Source of the DNA: Alphaproteobacteria bacterium
Lineage (GTDB): Bacteria > Pseudomonadota > Alphaproteobacteria > CACIAM-22H2
NCBI GenBank assembly: GCA_017308135.1
Contig: JAFKFM010000007.1
Span: forward strand, 328,001-392,000
Direction: 5' to 3'
Length of the DNA stretch: 64,000 nt
The notes beneath the pieces were generated by a model. The model saw only the letters and a program-made list of their open reading frames with translations, searched no databases and was not told the origin of the DNA. Below are positions 36,003 through 44,521 of the stretch, one piece after another; the first letter of the stretch is position 1, and each line of letters starts with the position of its first letter. A program made the translations under genes and the position numbers.

Positions 36003-37055
36003 CTAAATGCGCTTGCCCGTTTCGCGGTCGAACAGATGGACCAGCGATATATCGGGCGAGATGCCGAGCGGCTCGCCGCGCTTGGCGGAAATGCGCTCGC
36101 GGAAGGCGCCGATGACCGTCGTCTCGCCGACCTTCAACATGACTTGCGTTTCCGATCCCGTCGGCTCGATCACATGCACGCGCGCCTGGACGCCGTTGGG
36201 GTCGAGCATCAGATGCTCGGGCCGGATGCCGTAGACGACCGAAGCGCCCTCGGCGGCCTTATGACCCGGCGGCAAAGGCCAGTGCCCGCCGCCCGCGTCG
36301 ACGAAAGCGCCGCCCGAGATTTTGCCCGCGAGCATGTTCATCGCCGGCGAGCCGATGAAGCCCGCGACGAACAGATTGGCGGGACGGTCGTAAAGCTCCA
36401 AGGGTGCGCCGATCTGCTCGATGCGGCCTTGATGCATGACCACGATCTTGTCGGCCATGGTCATGGCTTCGATCTGGTCGTGCGTGACGTAGACGGTGGT
36501 GACGTTCAGACGCTGGTGGAGATCTTTGATCTCCGAGCGCATCGCCACGCGCAATTTGGCGTCGAGATTCGATAGCGGCTCGTCGAACAGGAAGACCTGC
36601 GGATGGCGCACGATCGCGCGGCCCATCGCCACGCGCTGGCGCTGCCCGCCGGAAAGCTGGCGCGGAAAGCGCTCCAGCAATTGGTCGAGGCCGAGGATTT
36701 TCGAAGCGCCCTTGACTTCGCTGTCCAGCACGTCGGGCGGCGCGCCGGCGAGCTTCAGCGAGAAGGCCATGTTCCGCATCACGGTCATGTGCGGATAAAG
36801 CGCGTAGTTCTGGAACACCATCGCGATGTCGCGATCCTTGGGCGGCACGCTGTTGACCACGCGTCCGCCGATCGCGATTTCGCCGCCGGTGATGTTCTCG
36901 AGACCCGCCAGCATGCGCAGCAGGGTGGATTTTCCGCAGCCCGACGGTCCGACCAGAACGACGAATTCGCCGTCGGCAATATCGACGCTCACGCCATGCA
37001 GCACCGGAACGCTGCCGAACGATTTGCGCACGTCGCGGATTTCGACCGACGCCAT
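36003..37055 (-). CDS. Sugar ABC transporter ATP-binding protein, MalK/UgpC/MsmX type
   Basis: A 350-residue ATPase with Walker [10 protein letters not shown] (residues 36-44), signature [14 protein letters not shown], Walker [17 protein letters not shown] and YVTHD, plus the C-terminal OB-fold regulatory domain ([14 protein letters not shown] onward, IRPEHL) typical of this group. It energises the MalF/G-type pair downstream. Members of this group often serve several transporters, and it is the only one of its type in the window while two other sugar ABC operons lack an ATPase. The ATG with GGGAGGGAG upstream is chosen over a 10-residue extension. Confidence 0.94.
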   Translation of the reverse strand: MASVEIRDVRKSFGSVPVLHGVSVDIADGEFVVLVGPSGCGKSTLLRMLAGLENITGGEIAIGGRVVNSVPPKDRDIAMVFQNYALYPHMTVMRNMAFSLKLAGAPPDVLDSEVKGASKILGLDQLLERFPRQLSGGQRQRVAMGRAIVRHPQVFLFDEPLSNLDAKLRVAMRSEIKDLHQRLNVTTVYVTHDQIEAMTMADKIVVMHQGRIEQIGAPLELYDRPANLFVAGFIGSPAMNMLAGKISGGAFVDAGGGHWPLPPGHKAAEGASVVYGIRPEHLMLDPNGVQARVHVIEPTGSETQVMLKVGETTVIGAFRERISAKRGEPLGISPDISLVHLFDRETGKRI

Positions 37056-37171
37056 GCTCCCTCCCTGTTTCGCCGGGCGGCGCATCGTGGCGCCGCCTCT
37101 GACGGTCTCACCTTGGCATGATCCGGTCCGGAATTGAAACCGTCTCGTCGCCGTGCGTGATCGGGCGACAG

Positions 37172-37185
37172 CTAAAACGATTTAG
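37172..37185. promoter_or_regulatory. CG-centred palindrome CTAAAACGATTTAG upstream of the sugar ABC operon
   Basis: 12 of 14 bases are symmetric about a central CG, the typical form of LacI-family operators. It is 117 bases before the ATPase ATG. No LacI-family gene is adjacent; the nearest in the window is at 9059-10162. Confidence 0.4.
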
Positions 37186-37227
37186 TCGATCCGCGCAACG
37201 GGAAGTTTCCATCGCGATACGAAGGAT

Positions 37228-38406
37228 TTAGGGTCGCGCCAAGGTCACCCATTTGCCGGACTCCGCCGACGCCACGCAGGCCTCGCAGAACGCCAGGCCT
37301 TCGGCGCCATCTTCGCCGGTCGGCAGGCTGGTCGCCAGCGGATCGGGTGCGACATTCGCCCGGCGCGCGGCGGCCAATTCGGCGAAATCGCGGTAAAGAT
37401 TGGCGAAGCCTTCGTGGAACGCCTCGGGGTGTCCCGCCGGCAAACGTGCGGCGGCGCGCGCCAGCGGATGCAGCGTCGGCAAGCCGCGCGTGCGGATCTC
37501 GGCGGGCCTGGCATGGCGCATCACGCGCAATTCGTTCGCCGCCGCGTGATGCCAGTAAAGACCGCCGGCTTGGCCGTAGATTTCGATCGACATGGCGTTC
37601 TCCGCGCCCGTCGCGGCCTTGGTGATGAACAACGGGCCGCGCGCGCCGCCTTCCAGGCGCACGATGACCGACGCCGTGTCATGCGCCGTGCGGCCGGGCA
37701 CGGCGGCACCCACATCGGCGAGCACGGCTTCGATGCGCTGGCCCGCGACGAAATTCACCAATTGATGTGCATGCGTGCCGATATCGGCCAGAACATGGCT
37801 GGGGCCGCCGCGCGCGGCATCGAGCCGCCAGCGCGTGCGCGAGGACATTTTCTCCGGCTCGGCTTCGACCAGCGTGCCGAGCGATCCGCTGACATAGGCC
37901 GCATGTAGCGTTTGCGGTTTGCCGATTTCGCCCGCCGCGATCGCCGCGCGCGCCTCGCGCAGCATGGGATAGCCCGAGTAGTTATAGGTGACGGCGAGCA
38001 CCAGCCCCTTGCCGCGCGCCAGCACGGCGAGCGCTTTGGACGAGGCGTAGTCGTTGGTCAGCGGCTTGTCGCAGATCACGTCGAGCCCGGCGTTCAGCGC
38101 CATTTCGACATAGCGCGCATGGCTGTCGTTGGGCGTCATGATCGCGACGGCGTCGATCCCGTCGGCGCGCGCCGCTTCGCCGGCGATCATCGCGGCCATG
38201 TCGGCGTAGCCGCGGGCGATGTTGAGGCGTGCGGCTTCCGCTTTCGAACGCGCGGGATCGGACGACAACACGCCGGCCGTCAACTCGAAGCAATCGTCGA
38301 GGCGCGCCGCCAAGCGATGCACCGGGCCGATCAATGCGCCGCCCGCACCGCCGACGAGCCCCAAACGCAAACGCCGGCCGAGTTTCTGGATCGAAGCTGT
38401 GCTCAT
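37228..38406 (-). CDS. Gfo/Idh/MocA family oxidoreductase
   Basis: A 392-residue NAD(P)-dependent enzyme. The Rossmann motif is LGLVGGAGGALIGPVH, the EKP-equivalent is CDKPLTN (Asp for Glu in the usual EKP), and the C-terminal domain includes RGGPSHVLADIGTHAHQLVNF with the Asp/His pair of the active site. The fold, length and GTHAH motif resemble inositol/sugar dehydrogenases of this family. It lies 172 bases upstream of the ABC operon on the same strand and is divergent from the tartrate-dehydratase-like gene with only 67 bases between. Substrate unknown. Confidence 0.92.
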   Translation of the reverse strand: MSTASIQKLGRRLRLGLVGGAGGALIGPVHRLAARLDDCFELTAGVLSSDPARSKAEAARLNIARGYADMAAMIAGEAARADGIDAVAIMTPNDSHARYVEMALNAGLDVICDKPLTNDYASSKALAVLARGKGLVLAVTYNYSGYPMLREARAAIAAGEIGKPQTLHAAYVSGSLGTLVEAEPEKMSSRTRWRLDAARGGPSHVLADIGTHAHQLVNFVAGQRIEAVLADVGAAVPGRTAHDTASVIVRLEGGARGPLFITKAATGAENAMSIEIYGQAGGLYWHHAAANELRVMRHARPAEIRTRGLPTLHPLARAAARLPAGHPEAFHEGFANLYRDFAELAAARRANVAPDPLATSLPTGEDGAEGLAFCEACVASAESGKWVTLARP

Positions 38407-38473
38407 GTCGTGTTTCCTTCCCTTGGTCGCGTATTATGGCGCTTTCGGCGTCCCTTTTGCATTGTTCGCGAAT

Positions 38474-39613
38474 ATGAAAATCGTCGCGATCCGCGAAACC
38501 ACCCTCGATATGGCCGATGCGACGCGCAACGCCGCCGTCGGCTTCGGCCGTATGACCGCCAGCGTCGCGGTCGTGGCGGTCGAAACCGCCGCCGGACGCC
38601 GCGTTCGCGGCTATGCGATCGACTCGCCCGGGCGCTATGCGTCGGGCGCCATCCTGCGCGAACGCTTGGCGCCGCGCGTGCTGGCCGCCGATCCGGCCGA
38701 TTATCTCGACGCCTCGGGCACGTTGCCCGATCCGTGGAAGATTCGCGCGCTGGCGATGCGCGACGAGAAACCCGGCGGCCATGGCGAGCGCGCGGCCGCG
38801 ATGGGTCTGCTCGACGGCGCCATCTGGGATCTGATCGGCAAATTGCAGGACAAGCCGCTGTGGGCGGTGCTGCGCGGGCCGAAGCCCGGTGTGCCGAACG
38901 TGCCGGTCTATGCGACATGCGGCTTCTATCGCGGCGACGACGATCTGCCCCAGCTGGAGGACGAGCTCGAACGCGCGATCGATCTCGGCTTCGATACGGT
39001 GAAGATCAAAGGCGGGGCCATCGATCTCGACGCCGATCGAAGGCGGATCGACGTGGCTCTCGACTGTCTCGGCGGCAAAGCGAAGCTCGCCCTAGATTGC
39101 AACGCGACGATGACGCTCGACGCGGCGCGCGCATTCTTGTCGGCGATCGCCGATCTGCCGATCGCCTGGGTGGAGGAGCCGGTCGATCCGCTCGATTACG
39201 ACGCGCATCGCGCTTTGGCGGCGGAATTCATCGTGCCGTTGGGCACGGGCGAAAACCTGTTCTCGGCGGCGGATGCGCGCAATCTGCTGCGCCATGGCGG
39301 CTTGCGCAAGGATCGCGATCTGCTGCAATTCGATATCGGGCTTGGGCATGGCTTGGTCGAATATCTGCGCATCTTGGCCGAAGCCGAAGACGCGGGCTGG
39401 GCGCGCGCCAATTTCGTGCCGCATGTCGGCTATCGCTTCGCGTTGCAGGTCGCGGCGGGACTCGGCCTCGGCCGGCACGAGGTGGGCCCGTTCCAGCGCG
39501 TCGCCTATCGCCCCGCGATGTCGGGGGCTAGCGCCTTGCCGGGCGACGCGCCCGGAATCGGCTGGGAGGCCGATCCGGTTTTCGCGGGCTTGTTCGCGAG
39601 TCTCGATCGCTGA
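38474..39613 (+). CDS. Enolase-superfamily dehydratase resembling D-tartrate dehydratase (TarD)
   Basis: A 379-residue protein whose segments match, from memory, the Bradyrhizobium TarD sequence: GRYASGAILRERL, DEKPGGHGERAAAMG, TGENLFSAADARNLLRHGGLRKDRDLLQFD and late GIGWEA. Catalytic features are the KIK-type Lys in VKIKGG, the metal ligands in LDCNATM, VEEPVDPLDYD and GTGEN, and a His in VPHVGY. It probably dehydrates a tartrate-like or sugar diacid to an oxaloacetate-type keto acid in the cytosol. The start ATG lies in a 67-base divergent region with a Gfo-type gene. Substrate certainty is moderate. Confidence 0.9.
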   Translation: MKIVAIRETTLDMADATRNAAVGFGRMTASVAVVAVETAAGRRVRGYAIDSPGRYASGAILRERLAPRVLAADPADYLDASGTLPDPWKIRALAMRDEKPGGHGERAAAMGLLDGAIWDLIGKLQDKPLWAVLRGPKPGVPNVPVYATCGFYRGDDDLPQLEDELERAIDLGFDTVKIKGGAIDLDADRRRIDVALDCLGGKAKLALDCNATMTLDAARAFLSAIADLPIAWVEEPVDPLDYDAHRALAAEFIVPLGTGENLFSAADARNLLRHGGLRKDRDLLQFDIGLGHGLVEYLRILAEAEDAGWARANFVPHVGYRFALQVAAGLGLGRHEVGPFQRVAYRPAMSGASALPGDAPGIGWEADPVFAGLFASLDR

Positions 39614-39620
39614 TCCGGAC

Positions 39621-39668
39621 TTGACGGTCGGCCCGCCGATATCGTTATATCCATTTGAATATAGCGAT
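39621..39668 (+). promoter_or_regulatory. modA promoter overlapped by a ModE-type Mo-box
   Basis: TTGACG (39621-39626), 18 bases, then TTATAT (39645-39650) form a good sigma-70 promoter. ATCGTTATAT (39641-39650) and ATATAGCGAT (39659-39668) form an inverted repeat with 8-base spacer that fits the known Mo-box half-site ATCGNTATAT. A ModE-type repressor here would cover the -10 and the start site. Confidence 0.7.
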
Positions 39669-39681
39669 GGCAGGGCGCGCG

Positions 39682-40449
39682 ATGCACCGGGCGATTTTGA
39701 ATCTGTTTGCCGCTGCCGTATTGATGCTGGTGGGGGCCGTTTCCGCCAAGGCGCAGGAGATCACCGTCTACGCCGCCGCCTCAATGACCGATGTGCTGGG
39801 AGCCGTCGCGGTACCGTTGCGCGCCAAGGGCGTGGCCGCGAAATTCTCGTTCGGCTCGTCGTCGACGCTCGCGCGCCAGATAGAGAACGGCGCGCCCGCC
39901 GACGTATTCGTCTCGGCGGACGAGGATTGGATGAACTATCTCGCCACGCGCAATCTGATCGTGCCGGATTCGCGCAAAGTCTTCGCTGGCAACGATCTGG
40001 TGCTGATCGCCCCCGCCGATAAGCCCACGAAGATCGAGATTTCCACAGCGACCGATTTCCCCGCGCTGTTGGGCCCGCGGGGCCGCATCGCGACGGGCGA
40101 TCCCGCCCATGTGCCGGTCGGGCGCTACGCCAAAGCCGCACTCGAAAATCTCGGCTTGTGGAACGCGGTCTCCGGCCGCATCGCGGGGGCTGAGAATGTG
40201 CGCGTGGCGTTGACGCTGGTCGAACGCGGCGAAGCGCCGTTCGGCATCGTCTACGGCACGGATGCGAAGTCGAGCCCGCGCGTCGTGGTCGTGGGTAATT
40301 TTCCGGCCGGCAGCTATCCGCCGGTGACGTATCCCGCCGCGATCGTCGCCAAGCGCGACGCGAAGCCGGCGCGCGATTTCATCGCGTTCCTGTCGAGCGC
40401 CGAAGGCAAGGCGATATTCCAGCGCTTCGGCTTTTCCACGCGGAATTAA
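39682..40449 (+). CDS. modA: Molybdate ABC transporter substrate-binding protein
   Basis: A 255-residue periplasmic protein. The signal peptide ends ...VSAKAQ, then EITVYAAASMTDVL with the oxyanion-binding Ser, FSFGSSSTLARQIENGAPADVFVSADEDWM, FAGNDLVLIAP and VPVGRYAKAALENLG, all typical of ModA. It binds molybdate or tungstate for an inner-membrane importer, but no modB/modC lies here, so the rest of the transporter must be elsewhere. The ATG at 39682 (AGGG 6 bases upstream) is preferred over TTG 39655 and ATG 39667, both of which overlap the Mo-box. Confidence 0.93.
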   Translation: MHRAILNLFAAAVLMLVGAVSAKAQEITVYAAASMTDVLGAVAVPLRAKGVAAKFSFGSSSTLARQIENGAPADVFVSADEDWMNYLATRNLIVPDSRKVFAGNDLVLIAPADKPTKIEISTATDFPALLGPRGRIATGDPAHVPVGRYAKAALENLGLWNAVSGRIAGAENVRVALTLVERGEAPFGIVYGTDAKSSPRVVVVGNFPAGSYPPVTYPAAIVAKRDAKPARDFIAFLSSAEGKAIFQRFGFSTRN

Positions 40450-40461
40450 GCCGGGGCCGAA

Positions 40462-41001
40462 CTAACCCGCGAAGCCACCTGTCGCGAGGAAGTCGATCTC
40501 CGCTTGCGTGGAAACGCGGCCGAGAATTTCGTTTCGATGCGGGAAACGGCCGAAGCGCCGCACGATGTCGCGATGGCCTTTGGCGTGGGTCAGATACGGC
40601 TCGCCCAAAGCGGCATTGAGCGCCACGCTGATCTCCTGATCGGCCGCATCTTCCGAATGCGCGAAGGGCAAAGCGAGGAACAGCCGCATCTCCGGCGGCA
40701 CTTTCAGGAAATAGCCCGCGTCGATCGACGCGCGCGCGTAGCGCCGCGCCAGCGCATCGGTCGCGTACATGCGCGCCGTTCCCCGAAAAGCATTGCGCGG
40801 AAACTGATCGGTCAAAATCAAAAGCGCCAAGGCGCCGTCGGGCGAACCGAGCCATTCTTCGTTGGCCCCGGCGGCGGCGACTTCGTGCGCGCCGAGAAAT
40901 CGCTCGCGGAACGCCGCGTCGAAGGCCGGATTTTTCGAAAACCAATTTTCGTCGCGTCCGGCTTGCGCCCAGAACTCGATGATCTCGACGATGCCGGTCA
41001 T
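40462..41001 (-). CDS. DUF924 family protein
   Basis: A 179-residue cytosolic, mainly helical protein. Family hallmarks are an N-terminal IIEFWAQAGRDENWFSKNPAFDAAFRERF, then LILTDQFPRNAFRGTARMYATDALA and late FGRFPHRNEILGR. DUF924 proteins have a tetratricopeptide-like fold and no settled function. Its ATG overlaps the putA stop (ATGA), so it is probably translated from the putA transcript. Any part in proline metabolism is inference from position. Confidence 0.92.
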   Translation of the reverse strand: MTGIVEIIEFWAQAGRDENWFSKNPAFDAAFRERFLGAHEVAAAGANEEWLGSPDGALALLILTDQFPRNAFRGTARMYATDALARRYARASIDAGYFLKVPPEMRLFLALPFAHSEDAADQEISVALNAALGEPYLTHAKGHRDIVRRFGRFPHRNEILGRVSTQAEIDFLATGGFAG

Positions 41002-43955
41002 CGCCCGCCAGCCATCAACGCGACATCGCCGCCGACGGCGGCGGTGTTGACGCTGAGCGTCGTTTCGACGCCGAAGCGCGCCAGATAATTCGGGCCCCCC
41101 GCTTTCGGCCCTGTGCCCGAAAGCCCATGCCCGCCGAAAGGCTGCACGCCGACGACGGCGCCGATGGTCGAACGGTTGACGTAGATATTGCCGACCGAAA
41201 GCGCCGCGCGCACACGGGCCTGGAAACTTTCCAACCGCGAATGGATGCCGAGCGTCAGGCCGTAGCCCGTGCCCGCGATCGCGGCGAGAACGTCGTCGAG
41301 GCGATCTTGGCGCCAGCGCACGAGATGCAGGATCGGCCCGAAAATCTCGCGCGTCGGGGCGTTGGCCAGCGTCACGTCGAGCAGCGTTGGCGGCACGAAA
41401 TTGCCGGGCGGCACGGCCGCGCTTTGCGCGACGATCCGCGCGCGGTTATCGGCGAGATACGCGTCGAGCTTCGCCTTCGCGTCAGCATCGATCACCGGCC
41501 CGATATCGGTCGCGGGATCGCCCGCATCGCCCAGGCGCAATTCCGCCATGGCGCCCTTCAGCATCGCGATCGTGCGGTCGGCGGCATCTTCCTGCACGAA
41601 CAGCAGGCGCAAAGCCGAGCAGCGCTGGCCCGCACTTTGGAAGGCGGAGACGATCGCGTCGTTGACGAGTTGCTCGGTCAACGCCGAGCTATCGGCGATC
41701 ATCGCGTTGACGCCGCCCGTCTCCGCGATCAGCGGCACGATCGGCCCGTTCTTGGCGGCAAGTGCGCGATTGATCGTTTGCGCCGTCGCGGTCGATCCGG
41801 TGAAGGCGACACCGGCGATGCGCGGATCCTCGATCAAAGCCTGGCCGATCTTCGGCCCGCCGATAACCAAGCGCAGCACGTCGCGCGGGATTCCGGCTTC
41901 GTGCAGCAAGGCGACGGCGCGCGCGGCGATTTGCGGCGTTTGCGGGGCGGGCTTGGCGACGACGCTGTTGCCCACGGCCAAAGCCGCCGCGATCTGGCCC
42001 GTAAAGATCGCCAACGGGAAGTTCCACGGCGAAACACAGGCGAACACGCCGCGCCCGCCGAGGGCGAGCGTATTGCGCTCGCCCGTCGGGCCGGGCAGCG
42101 TTTGGGTGCCGCAAACCCGCCGCGCTTCGCTCGCGTAATAGCGCAGGAAATCGACCGCCTCGCGCAGTTCCGACACCGCGTCGGGAATTGTGCGGAAGCC
42201 TTCGCGCACGATGGCGGCGATCAATTCCTTGCCGTTGGCTTCGAACAGATCGGCGGCGCGTTCCAGAATGGCCGCACGATCCGCGACGGATCGTTTGGAC
42301 CACGCGACGAAACCATGCGCCGCGGTTTCGATTTCCGCCGCGACCGGCGTTTCGGCCGGAGCAGGGCCCAGGTTCAACGCGCCAATCGCCGCGACAAGTT
42401 CGCCGCGCACCTTATCGTCGGCGAGATCGTAGCCCGCCGAATTCTTGCGGTCGGCGAACATCGCCGCCGGAAGACGCACCGGTTTGGTCGTGCGCGCGAG
42501 TGCCGTTTCCGGATCGGCGACGATATCGCCGAGCGGCACGGAATTGTCTTTGATCTGGTGGATGAAGGATGTGTTGGCGCCGTTTTCCAACAAGCGCCGC
42601 ACGAGATAGGGCAGCAGATCGCGATGGGCGCCCACGGGCGCATAGACGCGTACGCGGGCGCGCGAACCCAACGCGTCGTATAGCCCGTCGCCCATGCCGT
42701 GCAGCTTCTGGAATTCGAAATCGTCGCGGCCATCGGCCAGCGCCAGGATTTCGAGCGCGCTGCGCGGATTATGCGTCGCGAATTGGCCGTAGATCGCGCC
42801 CTTCGCGGCCAGCAGCCTTATCGCGCAGGCGCGATAGGAAAGATCGGTCGCCGGTTTGCGCACGAAAACGGGATAGTCGGAAAGCCCGCGCTCCTGCGCC
42901 CATTTGATCTCGCTGTCCCAATAGGCGCCTTTGACCAGGCGCACTATGAAGCGCCGCCTGGCGTCGCGCGCGAGATCGCCGAGCCATGCGCACACGCCGA
43001 CGGCGCGCTTTTGATACGCTTGGACCGCGAGGCCGAGTCCGTCCCAGCCGTCGAGCCGCTTATCGCGCGCCAGCGCTTCGAAAAGTTCGAGCGACAGCAC
43101 GAGCCGGTCGGCTTCCTCGGCATCGACGGTGAAATTGATTCCGGCTTGCGCGGCATGTTCGGCCAAGGCCGACAGGCGCGGCAGAAGTTCATCGAAAGCC
43201 CGCGCGCGCAACGCGGGCTCGTAACGCGAATGCAGGGCCGAGAGTTTCACCGAAATGCCGGGATTGCGGCGCGGATCGCGTCCTTGCGCCTTCGCCGCGA
43301 TGGCCGCGATTGCGGCTTTGTAGCTGGCGAAATAGCGCGCGGCATCGTCGGCGGTTTTCGCGGCCTCGCCCAGCATGTCGAAGGAATGGGTGTGATGGGC
43401 GGGCGCTTGCGCGGCGCGCGACAAGGCGGCGTCGATCGTTTCGCCCATCACGAATTGCTGGCCCATGATGCGCATCGCCGCTTCGATCGCGCGGCGCAAC
43501 ACCGGCGCCCCCAATCGCCCCAGCGCGCGGCGCAGCAGATCGCCGGCGCCGCCGTGGCTGTCCCCCGTCCAATCGAGGAAACGTCCGGTCAGTGCCAAGC
43601 CCCAGGCCGAGGCGTTCACCAAAACCGAGTCCGCGTGGCCGAGATGCTTGTCCCAATCGGGCGCGCCCAGCTTGTCGCCGATCAGCGCGTCGATCGTCGC
43701 CTTGTCGGGGATGCGCAGCAGCGCTTCCGCCAAGCACATCAGCGCCACGCCCTCGGCGGTCGAAAGTTCGAACTCGGCAAGGAAGGTTTCCACACCCAAA
43801 CGCTTGCCGCCTTCGGCCCGCAAACGCCCGGCGAGGTCGAGCGCTTCGCGCGCCACTTTCTCGGCCAGTGCCGGGGGCAAAGCGGCGGTGGCGGCGAGGC
43901 GATTGAGTGCGGCTTCTTCCGGCAGAAGCTTGTCGGGCGCGAAGGGGAAGGGCAT
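40998..43955 (-). CDS. putA: Bifunctional proline dehydrogenase / glutamate semialdehyde dehydrogenase
   Basis: A 985-residue PutA that oxidises proline to glutamate in two steps. The FAD-dependent PRODH barrel covers about residues 90-450 (RLVKGAYWDSEIKWAQ, FATHNPRS). The NAD-dependent P5C dehydrogenase covers about 510-980 (VSPWNFPLAIFTGQIAAALA, FTGSTATAQ, the Glu in LIAETGG and the nucleophile in SAGQRCSALRLLF). It lacks the N-terminal ribbon-helix-helix DNA-binding domain of about 1,300-residue PutA proteins, so control must come from elsewhere; a divergent Lrp-family gene lies 107 bases away. Membrane association transfers electrons to quinone. Confidence 0.96.
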   Translation of the reverse strand: MPFPFAPDKLLPEEAALNRLAATAALPPALAEKVAREALDLAGRLRAEGGKRLGVETFLAEFELSTAEGVALMCLAEALLRIPDKATIDALIGDKLGAPDWDKHLGHADSVLVNASAWGLALTGRFLDWTGDSHGGAGDLLRRALGRLGAPVLRRAIEAAMRIMGQQFVMGETIDAALSRAAQAPAHHTHSFDMLGEAAKTADDAARYFASYKAAIAAIAAKAQGRDPRRNPGISVKLSALHSRYEPALRARAFDELLPRLSALAEHAAQAGINFTVDAEEADRLVLSLELFEALARDKRLDGWDGLGLAVQAYQKRAVGVCAWLGDLARDARRRFIVRLVKGAYWDSEIKWAQERGLSDYPVFVRKPATDLSYRACAIRLLAAKGAIYGQFATHNPRSALEILALADGRDDFEFQKLHGMGDGLYDALGSRARVRVYAPVGAHRDLLPYLVRRLLENGANTSFIHQIKDNSVPLGDIVADPETALARTTKPVRLPAAMFADRKNSAGYDLADDKVRGELVAAIGALNLGPAPAETPVAAEIETAAHGFVAWSKRSVADRAAILERAADLFEANGKELIAAIVREGFRTIPDAVSELREAVDFLRYYASEARRVCGTQTLPGPTGERNTLALGGRGVFACVSPWNFPLAIFTGQIAAALAVGNSVVAKPAPQTPQIAARAVALLHEAGIPRDVLRLVIGGPKIGQALIEDPRIAGVAFTGSTATAQTINRALAAKNGPIVPLIAETGGVNAMIADSSALTEQLVNDAIVSAFQSAGQRCSALRLLFVQEDAADRTIAMLKGAMAELRLGDAGDPATDIGPVIDADAKAKLDAYLADNRARIVAQSAAVPPGNFVPPTLLDVTLANAPTREIFGPILHLVRWRQDRLDDVLAAIAGTGYGLTLGIHSRLESFQARVRAALSVGNIYVNRSTIGAVVGVQPFGGHGLSGTGPKAGGPNYLARFGVETTLSVNTAAVGGDVALMAGGR

Positions 43956-43968
43956 TCGGATATCCTGC

Positions 43969-44007
43969 TAAATATAGTATCGTTAGGCTACATATCCGTT
44001 ATATTTA
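43969..44007. promoter_or_regulatory. Inverted repeat in the putA / Lrp-type divergent region
   Basis: taaatata (43969-43976) and tatattta (44000-44007) are exact inverted copies in a markedly AT-rich 107-base spacer. AT-rich dyads are typical Lrp-family binding sites. Probably the binding region of the adjacent regulator for putA activation and autoregulation. Confidence 0.45.
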
Positions 44008-44062
44008 AGCAAGATAGAGAAAAATTCCGTTTTCAATCTTCTAAACAGGTAAATATCTGGAT

Positions 44063-44521
44063 ATGGACGCTATCGATTTGCAGATTTTGGACGCGCTCCA
44101 ACACGAAGCGCGGATCACCAATGTCGACCTCGCCAGGCGCGTGGGGTTGAGCCCCACGCCGTGCTTGGAACGCGTGCGGCGCTTGGAACGCGACGGCTAT
44201 ATCCAAGGCTATCGCGCGGAGTTGGACGCGAACCGGCTGGGGGCGGGCCTGCTCGTCTTCCTCGAAGTGTCGATCGACCGCACCTCGTCCGAGGCGTTCG
44301 CCGAATTCGCGGCGAAGATCAAAGCCCAGCGCGAAGTGATCGAATGCCACATGGTCGCGGGCGGCTTCGACTATCTGCTGAAAGTGCGCGTGCGCGACAT
44401 GGAAGCCTATCGCGACTTCCTGGGCCGCACGCTGGTCGACGTGCCCCATATCCGCGAAACGCGGACCTATATGGTGATGGAGCAGGTCAAGACCGGCGGC
44501 GCCATCCCGTTGGCGCTTTAG
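44063..44521 (+). CDS. putR: Lrp/AsnC family regulator, probable proline-responsive activator of putA
   Basis: A 152-residue regulator. The helix-turn-helix is at residues 1-60 (ARITNVDLARRVGLSPTPCLERVRRLERDGYIQGY), followed by the RAM/AsnC effector domain (VIECHMVAGGFDYLLKVRVRDMEAYRDFL). Alphaproteobacterial putA is usually activated by such a divergently encoded protein (PutR/AldR-like) in response to proline. The pattern here fits: divergent position, AT-rich dyad between, no DNA-binding domain in PutA. Its last codons overlap the convergent ppc gene by 4 bases. Confidence 0.9.
   Translation: MDAIDLQILDALQHEARITNVDLARRVGLSPTPCLERVRRLERDGYIQGYRAELDANRLGAGLLVFLEVSIDRTSSEAFAEFAAKIKAQREVIECHMVAGGFDYLLKVRVRDMEAYRDFLGRTLVDVPHIRETRTYMVMEQVKTGGAIPLAL

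Noticed and set aside
39655-39681. Upstream TTG (39655) or ATG (39667) starts for modA
   Set aside because: Both overlap the Mo-box and lack a ribosome binding site, whereas ATG 39682 has AGGG at 6 bases and begins a standard signal peptide.
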